The translations under genes and the position numbers were made by a program. The notes beneath the pieces are model-generated. The model did not search any database. It was not told the origin of the DNA and worked only from the letters and a program-made list of their open reading frames with translations. Of a DNA stretch of 64,000 bases, positions 36,201-46,268 are shown one piece after another; the first letter of the stretch is position 1, and every line of letters begins with the position of its first letter. Origin of the DNA: Terebella lapidaria (lineage: Eukaryota; Annelida; Polychaeta; Terebellida; Terebellidae); contig OX424569.1 of assembly GCA_949152475.1 (NCBI GenBank), positions 28,689,950 through 28,753,949 on the forward strand. The letters run 5' to 3'.

Positions 36201-38013
36201 GAGAATTCTGTTGCTAACGAGCTCTTTATGATCTTAGTGAAACGGGTCCCAGTACAGTATACTTCCGCGGGCACTTGCAGTGTGTTGGTGAGAACTATTC
36301 AGCTAACCAGCCCAAGCGACGCGGAGCGCGTCCAAGATGGCCCACATTGGTGCTCGGGACGAAAACAATCAAATCACGATTATGACCGATTTACGGGCTG
36401 ACACACAAACTGTTATTATTACACATCTAACTGATATTGGAGCGTAACGTGCACGGTTCAACGAATCCGATATTATACAAATATTGGATGTTGAGGAGTT
36501 CAATATACGGATTACGGGATGAAGAAATGTCATATTGGCCGAGGCGTCAGCCGAGGTCAATATGAAATTTCTGAATCCCGTAAACTGTATATTGGACGAC
36601 TCTCAACATCCAACATTTACTATATTATTTACCAATGAATGTAGGAGAAACCAGGAGTGGGGAAGACCCACATGTAAAACGCGCTCTGATTGGCTGATAA
36701 GCACATGATCGTCCAATATACATTTTTGCCGTCCAATATAGACTTTCGCCGTCCAACATTGAGTATGTAGGATTGTCACGTGGTACAAATCGTCAAATCA
36801 GGAATGCCTTTCAATGAGAATACCACCGAGTGAATAATATTGCCGTATGTCTACCAAACGATATCAGCCCACCCGGTCCGAGATGTGCTCGGCTGGTCCG
36901 ATATGAGTTCGCAATGACGTTTCTATAATAAACTGAATAACAGACCGATGCCGCGTCATACGCTCCTAGCATGCACAATGACTTCGTATATACCAAACTA
37001 AAATATTTTTCTTCCAAACAATAGACTGAAAGATGAAATGTCATGTTGAAACAAATTTCCCAAGAATTAAAAATCTAATGATTTCTAGTCTATTTTTACT
37101 GGCAGTTGAATTCAGATATGATGTGTAATAAGCAAATTAATACATGGTTAGTTTCAAAACAGACCGGCTATCGGGACCGTGTCATAACAGACCTCGCTGC
37201 CGCTCCATCCGTTATTCGCCACTTGGTCCCGATAACCGGTCCGTTATGAAATTAACCATGTGTTAATAGGTACGTAAATACCTCGATGTATTGCTAAAAA
37301 TCCCCTCCAAACATCGCTAATCCTTCCTGGTAAAATTTGTGATCGGTGACTGCGAAAGCTAAAGTCAATGTTTGGAAGGGATTTTCAGTAGTATTTCGGG
37401 GTATTTAAGTGCGTTGTCATAAATAATTGTGGTCCTCTCGTGTATCTGAGTGAATACAATAAGAGAATTTGTGGTGTCAACCCAGATAACTGTCATAATC
37501 GTGATTTATTTGTTTTCGTCCCGAGCACCAATTGCCATCTTGGACGCGTTCCGCGTCGCTTGGGCTGGCCATGTGCATATACGGTGATTTACCAGATTCA
37601 AACGAAAGCGGGACCCACGGGGGAAATAAACAATACTTCTCTAGCTGAGTCAGATGGGAAGCCGTGTCCTCCCAGATATATGTTATGTTACATGCCCTTT
37701 TAGTACCGTAATACACGCCCAATGAAAACACCCTATTTATCTCATCTAGCACATTTAAAATCCGTATTGAACATAGACGACCAAGCAGCATAACCTATCT
37801 AGGCCGGAAGGTCAATAGGATGACCAGCATTACTTACAAGTATCCTTGACCACTATCTCCTTTAAACAAGACATCCAAACTGAAAGACTTCTGTCCACTT
37901 GGCCAGTAGATGCTTTCGTTATCAAATTTGTGAGTCATATCCAGTCGAATAATTTCAGCAAAAACCAGCTGAATAATTACTACCAAGTAGAAAAAAACTC
38001 GTGGAAGGCCCAT
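29543..38013 (-). CDS. Secreted cyclase-family metal hydrolase (kynurenine-formamidase-like), two exons
   Basis: Joining exon 1 (38013-37838) to exon 2 (30212-29543) gives about 281 residues, the usual length for the cyclase family (PF04199). These enzymes are amidohydrolases such as bacterial kynurenine formamidase and isatin hydrolase. The join is phase 2 with GTAAGT and TTTTTCAG sites, and it completes the family core around DMTHKFDNESIYWP and GTHLGTHMDAPIHF. The metal-binding H-x3-H-x-D is present, and a later His (VHRYTAPRN) and Glu (VLESV) are spaced 12 residues apart as in formamidases. GLGVDTPSLDYG and LPMKI-like (MPMKIAGASGAPVRI) family blocks also match. The N-terminus is a clear signal peptide (MGLPRVFFYLVVIIQLVFA), and the C-terminus is hydrophobic, so a lipid-anchored or membrane-tethered extracellular enzyme is possible. 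The substrate is unknown. The start is the first ATG after a TATA box. Confidence 0.85.
30220..32430. other. Intron of the cyclase gene; no exon firmly recognised
   Basis: Mostly single-copy-looking AT-rich DNA. A 35-bp minus-strand stretch near 31900-31935 is bounded by TTTTTACAG and GTAAGTC and could be a micro-exon, but it fits no known neighbour in frame. Confidence 0.3.
32434..32693 (-). other. Tandemly duplicated signal-peptide-like coding stretch
   Basis: A 108-bp unit is repeated twice (period from CGACCTGTGCAAATG at 32478 and 32586). On the minus strand each unit reads MMMWRIFVIFFTYAWVTFAQ, a textbook secretory signal with an A-x-A-like cleavage site (TFA|Q). Because 108 is divisible by three, both copies stay in one frame. 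The last copy runs into GDQCRDIGGRLCLH. A weak donor (GTAGGC) follows the first G of this glycine pair. It could be exon 1 of a small cysteine-rich secreted protein nested in the cyclase intron, but I could not find the next exon, so I do not call a gene. Confidence 0.35.
32700..33326. other. No gene; scattered TTATAT/ATAAGG motifs
   Basis: Between 33190 and 33280 the strings CTTATATTTGAG, GAATATAAGGTCATGTGC and TTATATGTGAACG recur. They recall the ATAAGGACATGTCC motifs inside the nested element at 34252-34782 and the strings at 35880-36005. Confidence 0.3.
33333..35741. mobile_element. Large foldback element in the cyclase intron
   Basis: The left end TACGGTGGCTCATTACCGCC and the right end GGCGGTAATGAGCCACCGTA are perfect complements, flanked by the direct repeat CGACCT (33327-33332 and 35742-35747). 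The left arm (about 33370-34165) is about 16 units of a 50-bp minisatellite (TTATAATTTCCACCCCGT plus ATAATTATCACCTCACAAT). The right arm (about 34843-35700) is about 17 units of the inverted form (GGTGATAATTATAGATGGGG plus TGGAAATTATAAACTCGG). The arms surround a unique centre that holds a second inverted-repeat element. No transposase is encoded. It shares terminal sequence and 6-bp target duplication with the elements at 17157 and 56213. Confidence 0.85.
34252..34782. mobile_element. Inverted-repeat element nested in the foldback element
   Basis: The left end reads TACCGTATTGACGCGCATAT and the right end ATATGCGCTTCAATGCGGTA, imperfect complements over about 33 bp, both continuing into ATAAGGACATGTCCT-like palindromes. 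The first 15 bases match the end of the 1550-2663 element (TACCGTATTTATGCG) at 13 positions. No clear target duplication is seen. Confidence 0.6.
35750..36010. other. No gene; ATAAGGTCA palindrome remnant
   Basis: Contains ACTTATATCCGAATATAAGG and CATAAGGTCATTATGACCTTATATG, remnants of the same palindromic motif family as in the nested element. Confidence 0.35.
36013..36250. repeat. MITE-like element with GTTTCACTAAGAT ends
   Basis: The left end GGGCTCCGTTTCACTAAGAT pairs with the right end ATCTTAGTGAAACGGGTCCC in about 18 of 20 positions. Pairing continues to GAGCTCGTTA. The interior repeats TTAACGATGGA. No coding capacity and no clear target duplication are seen. Confidence 0.65.
36481..36616. 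repeat. Palindromic MITE
   Basis: TTGGATGTTGAG with CAATATAC and ATTACGGGAT at the left mirrors ATCCCGTAA, GTATATTG and CTCAACATCCAA at the right, around GGCCGAGGCGTCAGCCGAGG. A single hairpin could span the whole. Confidence 0.6.
37139..37265. repeat. Palindromic MITE
   Basis: AATACATGGTTAGTTTC with GACCGGCTATCGGGACC mirrors GGTCCCGATAACCGGTC and GAAATTAACCATGTGTT. Confidence 0.6.
37275..37407. repeat. Palindromic MITE
   Basis: AAATACCTCGATGTATTGCT with AATCCCCTCCAAACAT mirrors ATGTTTGGAAGGGATT and AGTAGTATTTCGGGGTATTT. Confidence 0.6.
37838..38013 (-). CDS. Cyclase-family gene, exon 1
   Basis: Encodes the signal peptide and the first strand of the fold (58 codons plus two bases). The donor at 37837 reads TT|GTAAGTAAT. 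It lies nearly 8 kb from exon 2, so it is easily missed by gene finders. Confidence 0.8.
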
Positions 38014-38066
38014 GGTGTTTGCTAGATTTAAATGCGAGTCAAATGTACATGAGCCTGCATTTGTGC

Positions 38067-38074
38067 TATATATA
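38067..38074 (-). promoter_or_regulatory. TATA box of the cyclase-family gene
   Basis: On the minus strand GGGTATATATAGCAC lies about 55 bp upstream of the start codon at 38013. That would place transcription start near 38040 and leave a 5' leader of about 30 bases. Confidence 0.55.
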
Positions 38075-38164
38075 CCCTTCTCAGGGTTCTTTTCACGACC
38101 GATTCCAGTTTTCACGGCGGTTGAGCGTGCTTCAATGCATTAGTTGACTACGCCCAGCGGTTTA

Positions 38165-39200
38165 TTCACTGTCACTGTGGCTTGAGAAGATTTTTACCGG
38201 AAATTGCCCTTGATTCTCCCGGGGATGCCCGCGATTCTTCCCGGTGGTACACAGCACGCTGATTTATAGGCATGGTAAATATGTATTTCTCATTCATTAT
38301 TTCAATTTGGTAGACGCATTGAAACAACCATTTACCTGTGAACATTGAAAAATTTATCCTGATGTAGATACACTGTGCAGTGCCTGTTTTCCATTTTTAT
38401 CAAAAGCCCATGATTTTTACCTGGGTGTCCAGGATTTTTCCCGGCGTTTTAAACAGGGCCCATGATTCTTTCCGGTAGTTCATGTGTATAAAAACACGTG
38501 TAAAAATGTTATAACTTCATGGATGACCTCACATGTGTGTAATTGAATAACATTATGTATTGTATATGTCCACGATCATTATCGCTGTTACCACTACAAA
38601 GCAAAATATGAAGATGCCGAAAAAACAATTCAACAATGTATCGAAAGCCACAAGGATGAACCAAGTACAGGTATTTATATTTTAACATTGACGGTGATGA
38701 TGATGTGAAGTGCAATCCTTCCAAAGGGACATTATAATATTGGATCTGGCGCGATTACTGTGCCCAGCGATATGCTCCTTCACAACCCAACAATGAAGAC
38801 AATGAAAGTTGGAGGAGCTAACGGAAAATTTTAAGATTTGTTCGCAGTGAGATTTGTTGAGCCTATTAAACAAAATTGATCGTTAGTGGAACATTTCAAC
38901 CTGAGATATATCTTTATGATTTTGCCTGTGTTCTTTCTATTCCTCCTAATTTAGTCTATGCTAATTTTTTTTTACCTTCAATCGTTTTGGGTTTTGCGAT
39001 TATTAAGTTCAGAATGACCGAATGGAATATGGATAAAAATTTCTCCATTTCTCCAGTATATAAAGCATATGACACATTCTTGTTTGTACCTACTGGGGTT
39101 CATGAGGACGGATTCAAGGTTGATCTCTGGACTTCAAAGTCATAATTCGAGAAATCTTCAGGCAATGGATATGGAAGTTTGCATTAAGGTTCAAACTAGG
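38165..39200 (+). repeat. Dispersed repeat family X, copy a
   Basis: Starts with CACTGTGGCTTGAGAAGATT and TTTTACCGGAAATTGCCC, then CCCGCGATTCTTCCCGG and TACACAGCACGCTG. The block GGATCTGGCGCGATTACTGT near 38741 and the downstream 400 bp match copy c (41112-41800) with moderate divergence. Not coding. Confidence 0.6.
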
Positions 39201-40845
39201 GAAGAATCCTATTGATTTTGGGATTGATGCTTCACATTACCAGCATTTCTGCTGAGTCATCATTGAGCCTTCCTGTATATCTTGAGAAATGTGCATCGTA
39301 GAGGATAACATACGTTATTTTCGGACCCCCGGCCCCAGGCAAACATGTCTTACTCTAGTGAACTTTGCCCCCAACCTAAAACTTTTTGCTGAATCACCAT
39401 TTTGGTATTTTCGTCCATATTCCTCCTCTGGTTGTCGTCATCACCAGCTTGAGCGGTGGCCATCTGGGAGCCAAATGAAAACGCGTGTTTGCCAAAATTA
39501 GTAACGTAATCAAAGATAAAACATACGCTGCAATCGTTGCAAAACTTGGGTGGACAACAACAAAAACACGTAACATTCGCAATTTTTTCCATCCGTCAAA
39601 ATATCATGAAAAAAAAATCAATAAAAACTGGTGTTCCCATCGAGTACTTCACAATAGTGCCAATATTTTTCGTGTTGTCCCTACGGTATTGAAGCAGAAC
39701 TTATTTTTTATAATATAATATTATATTACTTTTTGGAGGAGCATGTTGTCCGTCTTGGATGGACAAGAGATAATTTAATGTGCACTTTTAAATTGACAGT
39801 ACAGAAGTTACTCTTGTCTAGGAAACATGTACTTATATGAACATATCGGGAAATGTGTCCGTCCTAAGTCCGTTACTTTCTGACGATTTATGAGCACAAT
39901 AATGAATAATTTTTTACCGATTAGGCCGTGTTGTTCTTTTTTCTTTGTTTCCCGTCAGCGGGCGGGTGAAAATAGCAATTATTTTGAGAAAAAAACACAA
40001 ACCTTTTTTTCCCCTCAAAAATGATGTATTTCTAGCCACAAAAACACAGAACTTCGTGAAGGATAGTAAATGGTTTCCATTTTGCTGTTTCCCTCTCTGT
40101 TATTATCAATCAAGTATTCAATAGCTTAGCAAACGGTCAAATGCCATTTATTTTACATTTTTGGCATGAGTTACTTTGTGAAAAAAGATGCTATCGTGAT
40201 GATAAACGTCTGGGTTTTTTTTCTGTGTTTGTTTTTTTCCCAGGCTGGCTGGCGGGTACTTTTCGAAAAAAAAGTTGACGGGAAACAAAGAAAAAACACA
40301 ACATGGCCTTACAAACAGACTGTTTCTCGTATATTCGATCGATCACGGGGCAACAAGATATAGAAACTGTGACCAATATTTAAAAAAAACTACAGACCAT
40401 CTTTAAAATTCGAAACAAAATTTCTTGATCGTGAAATCCGCCATATATAATGTAAATTAAATATGCTACTCGTACGTAACAATTCTCTGCCATATTACAG
40501 TAGCGTTCACGTTTGATTTTACAGGTTAACATGTTTGAAACGGCAGCATCTTATGATTAGTAATGGGAAAATGTTTGATATTCACCGGTGAAAATCCTGG
40601 GCGCTTCGGTGAAAATCCTGGGCATGCCTAAGCGAGCCGGAAAAAATCAGGGTCTTCTGGTTTTATCCCACTAGCTTGAACGTTGCAATAAATACCCTCC
40701 AGTTTGTTTTCTTGTGATGCAATTATTATATACATACTGACGAAGGGTTGTGCACATTGTTGAGCGAAAATATGCAATAATCATTCAACAATTTGTAATG
40801 TTTCCAGCCTGCCCCGAATTTGCCGTTCAAATAACAGTTGTATCA
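39200..40845. other. Non-coding; inverted pair 39924/40306
   Basis: GGCCGTGTTGTTCTTTTTTC plus TTTGTTTCCCGTCA (from 39924) is mirrored by TGACGGGAAACAAAG and AAAAAACACAACATGGCC (to 40306), a MITE-like pair about 380 bp apart. At 40585-40665 GGTGAAAATCCTGGGC repeats as in family X ends. No gene is seen. Confidence 0.45.
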
Positions 40846-40847
40846 TT

Positions 40848-41095
40848 GTGAATTACCGCTCAACTCCAGTTCTCTTCGCAATACCACCAACAGCCATTTA
40901 TCTAACCATTTTTACCACATTTATCATTGAAACATCGGTAATCACTATCTTTACTCCACATTCAAAAAATACATGCTTATTGAATTTACCTCCCGGAAAG
41001 AGTCACGGGCTTCCCGGTGAGAATCGTGGGCTTCCCGGGTAAAATCAAGGGCATTTTCCGGTAAAAATCTCCTCACGTAGGGGCAAGCTCCGCCA
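40848..41095 (-). repeat. Dispersed repeat family X, copy b (inverted)
   Basis: Matches 48616-48850 (TTCGCAATACCACCAACAG and onward, then TCCCGGAAAGA). It ends GGTAAAAATCTCCTCACG, the reverse complement of the start of copies a and c. It faces copy c head to head across ACAGTGACTGTGGCG. Confidence 0.55.
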
Positions 41096-41111
41096 CAGTC
41101 AAGCTCCGCCA

Positions 41112-41830
41112 CAGTGACTGTGGCGAAGCTTGCTCATGCGTGAGCAGATTTTTACCCGAAATTGCACTTGATTTTTCCCGGGAAGCCCGTGATTCTTTCC
41201 GGCGGTACACAACACGCTGGTGTAAAGGCATAGTGGATGTATTTTCTCATTTATTGTGTCTATTTGATTGATGCATTGAAACGAACATTTATCAGCAATA
41301 TTTAAACATATTTCTACATTGACGGTAACAATATGAAGTGCATTCCTCCCAAAGTAGCATATGATGTTGGATCTGGCGCGATTACTGTGCCCGATAGGCT
41401 TCATCATAGCCCAACTAAGAAGACAGTGAAGGTTGATGGTGCTAACAAAAGTCTCTTCAAAGCAATTACCCAGTAAGAGTTATTGAGTCTATGGAACACG
41501 ATTGATCGCTAGACGTGCATCTCATCCCGAAATATGCCCTTATGATTGTGTCTGTGTTATCATCCCCCTTGTTTTGCCTTCCTCCGTTTTGGTTTGTGAT
41601 CAATAACTCGTGAATGTCTGAATGGATTTTGACCACATTTTCACCATTGGTTCAGCATATAATGCAGATGACCCTCAATTGTTTTGTAACTGGCTCCGCG
41701 GCCGATTAGGCTGGGTTTGATATTGTATTCTGGACTTTATTTCCAATCAATAATTCAGAAAGTCTTCATACAATGGAGAAAGTTTGCATAGAGGTTCATA
41801 TAAATCCCGAGATCATGATAACAAAATAAC
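41112..41830 (+). repeat. Dispersed repeat family X, copy c
   Basis: Begins ACAGTGACTGTGGCGAAGC and runs through GATTTTTACCCGAAATTGC and GGATCTGGCGCGATTACTGT to about 41830, parallel to copy a. Not coding. Confidence 0.55.
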
Positions 41831-42029
41831 TAGTGATTTTAACGGCGATTATGTCAGATAGCACACCCCCAGGGGTTCATAACGAGAAGATTACCGAGTG
41901 TGAAGTCATACATGTACTCTAGGCTGCTTGTACCAAGGGTTATGTATACATTGAAAAGGCCACAGTTTGGCCTGTTGTTGAAGGTGTCACACTGTGGAAC
42001 AGTTATTATTATTAATGATACAAATTGTA

Positions 42030-42735
42030 AAATCGATAATAAGTGAGATATTAGCCATTTTGTCCTGTGACTTTGAAAATGAGGTCAAAGGTCAAATTCA
42101 AGGTCATGGCAATAATCTGCATATATCATTTCCTATATGTCCATAACTGATTCCTAAGCTGTAAAGTCGATAACAAGCAAGATATTAGCCATTTTGTCCT
42201 ATGACCTTGAAAATGCCGTCAAAGGTCAATTCAAGGTCATCAGAATATTCAGCATATATCATTTCCTATATGTCCACAATTGATTCCTAAGCTGTAGAGT
42301 CGATAATAAGTGAGATATTAGCCATTTTGTCCTGCGACCTTGAAAATAATGACAAAGGTCAAATTCAAGGTCATGACAATAATCCACATATATCATTTCC
42401 TATATGTTCATAACTGATTCATAAGCTATAAAGTCGATAACAAGCGAGATATTAGCCATTTTGTCCTATGACCTTGAAAATGGGGTCAAAGGTCAAATTC
42501 AAGGTCATCAGAATATTCAGCATATATCATTTCCTATATGTCTACAATTGATTCCTAAGCTGTAGAGTCGATAATAAGCGAGATATCAGCCATTTTGTGC
42601 TCTCACCTTGAAATTGAGGTCAGAGGTCAAATTCAAGGTCACGAGAATATTCAGCATATATCATTTCCTATATGTCCACAATTGATTCCTAGTCTCTAAT
42701 CTCAATATTAAGTGAGATATTAGGCATAATGTGTC
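42030..42735. repeat. Tandem repeat of about 134 bp, five to six copies
   Basis: Units start TCGATAATAAGTGAGATATT at about 42032, 42169, 42300, 42434, 42568 and 42703. Each contains two ACCTTGAAA/AAGGTCA blocks and TATATCATTTCCTATATGT. Confidence 0.8.
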
Positions 42736-42754
42736 CCATTATAAAGCATAGGAG

Positions 42755-43125
42755 AATTTAACATGGCCCACTTCGAGCGATTCAAGCGCAACGAAATTTA
42801 TAGACATCATAGGAGTACATATGAGGAGTGTTATGTATCAAAAAGAAAAAAAAGTTACCGAACAGATTTTGAGAAAATGGCCACCAAAGTCCAAAATCAG
42901 GCATTTTTCGTCGAAAACGGCCGCCATTTCGAAAAAAAATGCGAAAATCAAAAAACTAAAAAATACCTCCTTCTTGAATAATTTTAAAGTATTTTTGTGC
43001 AAAATTTCAGAAGAATTCGCCGGTAAACAAAAAAGATAAAAACGTGGACGACGACGGACGACGACGGACGACGGACGCAACGCCATGCCAATAGGTTATT
43101 GGACCATAGGTCCGGTAACCTAAAA
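42755..43125 (+). repeat. Interspersed element ending in a hairpin
   Basis: The repeat block ends with GGACGACGACGGACGACGAC, then the hairpin AGGTTATTGGACC-ATA-GGTCCGGTAACCT and a short A-run (about 43092-43125). The 134-bp tandem units lie directly upstream, as the 256-bp units do in the element at 46269-48112, so both look like one class of element with tandem bodies and a terminal hairpin. Confidence 0.5.
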
Positions 43126-43129
43126 ATAC

Positions 43130-44005
43130 GAAAATTATTCCGAGGGCTTGAAAGGTTACCGGACAGACTTTAGCTAAAAAGTGTAAGTGGTAAGCCACAG
43201 TCACAAACATGATGGGTTACATGTTAAGTTTAGTGGGCAATTTCATTCCCAGTTGATTTAATAGTTAAGATCCGGAATGACAAAACTTCACATTCCGAAA
43301 TTTACTCAACTCCGACTATACTCTGATTTTTCTAACTTGATTACACCGGTTTTTGAGATCGTTCTACAACTTGGTATAATTCATCTGAGATTCAAACGGC
43401 AGTCAAAGTCGTGTCCACGGGGGAGTCGTTAGGGAGGGGATGTTACGACCCCTGGGTCCTCGAATTCATGAGGGGGTGACAATTGTTGTCAATGACTGAT
43501 CATCAAACATGAACGATCGATGGTATGTCATGCACCTCACACACAAACAGGAAAATCGAGAACGAATTAAATTATAAGCAATGTCAGTGATGCGGATCAT
43601 ATCAAACAGGGATTTTACTGCACAATATTGTGGAAACAACGCCTACTGGATGACTATTCAATTTGAAGGTGTGAAAGTGTCGGTCACACTGAACATACCT
43701 CTGCTCAACATTGAATCCCTAAAAAATCGTGGTTATAGCATATTATTCTTCATAATATCATGTATACAATGGACAAATTTCATCGTCATGATTATTTGTG
43801 GCTATTACATATTGCATGTATCAAACATTATAATTTCGTTTTTTCCTTTTTTTTCAGGAATAGCAGTCCAAAATGACTTTGTTTTGTTCATCACTCGTCA
43901 ATATATCAGAGTAGTTGATTGTAAGAGATACACGTAAGAGTAAGAGATACACAATTATGTCAGTATAATTTTGACAGCACATATATCTTTTTGTTGTTAT
44001 CGGTC
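43130..44005. other. No gene recognised
   Basis: A plus-strand frame (43581-43937) is interrupted by a strong acceptor-like tract (TTTTTTCCTTTTTTTTCAG near 43858), but neither side resembles a known domain and no matching donor exon was found. Confidence 0.3.
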
Positions 44006-44012
44006 TGGTTTC

Positions 44013-45078
44013 TACGGAAGCGTATTGCTATCAAGGGTGTAAAAAATATTATCTCGTACGTACGACTTATATCTCGTACGTACGACTTAATAACTCATAC
44101 GTACGACTTATTAACTCGTACGTATGACTTGTTATCCCGTACGTACGACTTAGTAACTCGTACATACGACCTATTAACTCCTACGTATGACTTATTAACC
44201 CGTACGTACGACTTATTAACTCATACGTACGAGTTAGTAACTCGTACTTATGAGATACTAAGTCATACGTATGAGTTAGTAAGTCGTACATACGACTTAA
44301 TAAGTCGTACATACGACCTAATAAGTCGTATGTATGAGATATAACTCATACGTACGAGATAAGAAATTTTACGCACATGATAATAATAATTAATTGCAAG
44401 CTTTTATATAGCGCTTCTCCATGTACAACATGCTCAAAGCGCTTTACAATTATTACCCCTGGCAGACCTGTTCATTCCGACACATTTTCAACCTCCCGGG
44501 AGGCATACAGCTGTAACTTAGGCAACCATCTCTGGTGCACATACAGTATTCATACACATTGCCATCTCTGTCTATAGCCAGGTACCCATTTTACTGATGG
44601 GTGAAACAGATCCCCCAATGAAAGTCTTTCAGCGCCGGCGCCAAGGATTGAACCCGGTACCTCCCGCACTCAACCCTGACGCCTTAACCAATTGATAGCA
44701 ATACGCTTCCGTAGTGAAACGTATTGCTATCAAGTGTGTAAAAAAAATGTATCTCGTACGTATGACTTATATCTCTTATGTACGACTTATTAACTCGTAC
44801 GTACGACTTATCAACTCGTATGTACGACTTAATAACTCGTACGTATGACTTAGTATCTCATTAGTACGACTTACTAACTCGTACGTACGAGTTAGTAAGT
44901 CGTACGTACGAGTTAACAAGTCGTACGTACGAGTTAATAAGTCGTACGTATGACTTAGTAAGTCGTACGTATGACTTAATAAGTCGTACATACGAGTTAA
45001 TAAGTCAAACGTACGAGTTAGTACGTCGTACGTACGAGATACAAATTTTTACACACTTGATAGCAATACGCTTCCGTA
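44013..45078. mobile_element. CGTACG-palindrome foldback element with three end sequences
   Basis: The ends are TACGGAAGCGTATTGCTATC and GATAGCAATACGCTTCCGTA, flanked by the direct repeat GGTTTC (44007-44012 and 45079-45084). Two array blocks (about 44045-44360 and 44750-45050) are made of about 21-bp units of CTCGTACGTACGACTTATTA, turning into the inverted form GTACGAGTTAATAAGTCGT half-way through each block. At about 44700-44730 an inner right end abuts an inner left end (GCTTCCGTAGTGAAACG), so the structure looks like a dimer or one element inserted in another. A SINE lies in the first half. No transposase. The tyrosine/aspartate-rich open frames across it follow from the repeat. Confidence 0.8.
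44380..44693 (-). mobile_element. tRNA-derived SINE
   Basis: On the minus strand it starts TGGTTAAGGCGTCAGGG (A-box-like, about 44675-44691), followed by GGTACCGGGTTCAATCC (B-box, about 44644-44660). That spacing matches a class-II tRNA such as Leu or Ser. The body contains AAAGCGCTTTGAGCATG and AGCGCTATATAAAAGC, a string seen in many marine-animal SINEs, and it ends in a TTATTATTATCA-type tail. It lies within the right terminal repeat of the first half of the foldback element. Confidence 0.6.
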
Positions 45079-45084
45079 GGTTTC

Positions 45085-46265
45085 CTATTGTGACAATAAA
45101 ATTGAGTGAAACACTGACTGAACACTGACTGAAGTTTGATCAGCAAAGAACACGGTTTCATCTAACAAAAAATGAGCCTATTTGACATGGGGAGGTTTTA
45201 TTTTGTTCAACATGTTCACTGTACAATTCGGCATGAATGGATTTACCTATAAAGTAATGGGTGTTTAATTTTCTTCCTTATACTAGAATAACTGTGTGTA
45301 TCGCCAAGTGTATGTCAGGCTCCAGTCTTTTGTGGATATCGAACAGTTTCTGACGCATTCAAATAAATCTGCTAACATGTGTAAAATACCTATAGCCGTG
45401 GTAAGGGAAAATATATATGTTTTAGTATGAATGTTCAAGAATTGAATTCTTTAATCAGCAGAGATATGTCATTGTACCAGTTCAATGTTTGGAAGAAAAT
45501 AACGTTGGGCAATATTTATTCAGTATTTTATCTGTGCTTGCAAGCAGTAATTTCAGCGAAAATTGCATAATTTGAACTATTCACCATCCAGCATCAGGCA
45601 TTCAAAAACCCTTTGCGTTTTGGAACAGAAGGGGCCAAAGTTCTATAATATACGCACGAATACGGCATAACTCACCATTGCTTGTTGTCTCACCATATAC
45701 ACCATAACTCACCATATACTCACAACAGTAGTAGGCATACATCAGTATACTGGTAGGTAGGTTATTTTTGAAAAGGACAAAAATACTAATACATTCGATT
45801 ATATTAATGAAGTAATGTACGATTCGAGGTTGGCGCCGAAGACATGAGCCCGTGGCTTGTGGCACAAGCTGGTGCCAACCTTTATATTTGTAGATGATAA
45901 TTGTTTAAACTTAGTGAGAAAAAAAAAAAATAAATAAATAAAAAAAGAAAAAAGAAAGAAAGAAAAGAAAAAAAAAACTGAAAAGGAAAAAAATAAGAAA
46001 CGAGAAAACGCTGCAAGCAGCCTTGGCGAAATGCAGCGTCTTTTTTGCGTTTTAGATTTTAGCATTTTGACAGATTTGATGATATCTGCCATAAAACTAG
46101 ATAACAGCATTACAATGATATTACATCAGCGCTGTTCACAATTGTCTGAGCTGAGTTGCTCAAATACTTGAAGATTGAGCTGGACACACTTCAGATTTGA
46201 TGACTTCTTGAGCGATACTTCAGACATTAATTGCAATATACAGTGGTTGTTTTCTATCACTGCTC
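45085..46265. other. No gene; A-rich tract at 45918-45990
   Basis: Contains an A-rich (AAAG/AAAT) low-complexity run and, near 46021, CCTTGGCGAAATG, which resembles the ends of the next element. Nothing coding is recognised. Confidence 0.3.
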
Positions 46266-46268
46266 TGC

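Larger units (their letters stand above)
36307..37568. mobile_element. 1.26-kb element with about 85-bp terminal inverted repeats and internal hairpins
   Basis: CCAGCCCAAGCGACGCGG with TCCAAGATGG and TGCTCGGGACGAAAACAA at the left (36307-36392) is mirrored at 37484-37568 (the right end reads CGCGTCGCTTGGGCTGG). Between the arms lie three separate hairpin elements (36481-36616, 37139-37265, 37275-37407). The whole could be one composite non-autonomous element or a target of repeated insertions. No target duplication or transposase is evident. Confidence 0.6.

Noticed and set aside
43991-44344. Frame with repeated T-Y-D-L (and its minus-strand partner at 44776-44991)
   Set aside because: Arises from 21-bp CGTACG palindromic units and reads similarly on both strands.
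45799-46110. Phe/Ser-rich hydrophobic minus-strand frame
   Set aside because: Produced by an A-rich low-complexity tract read in reverse.
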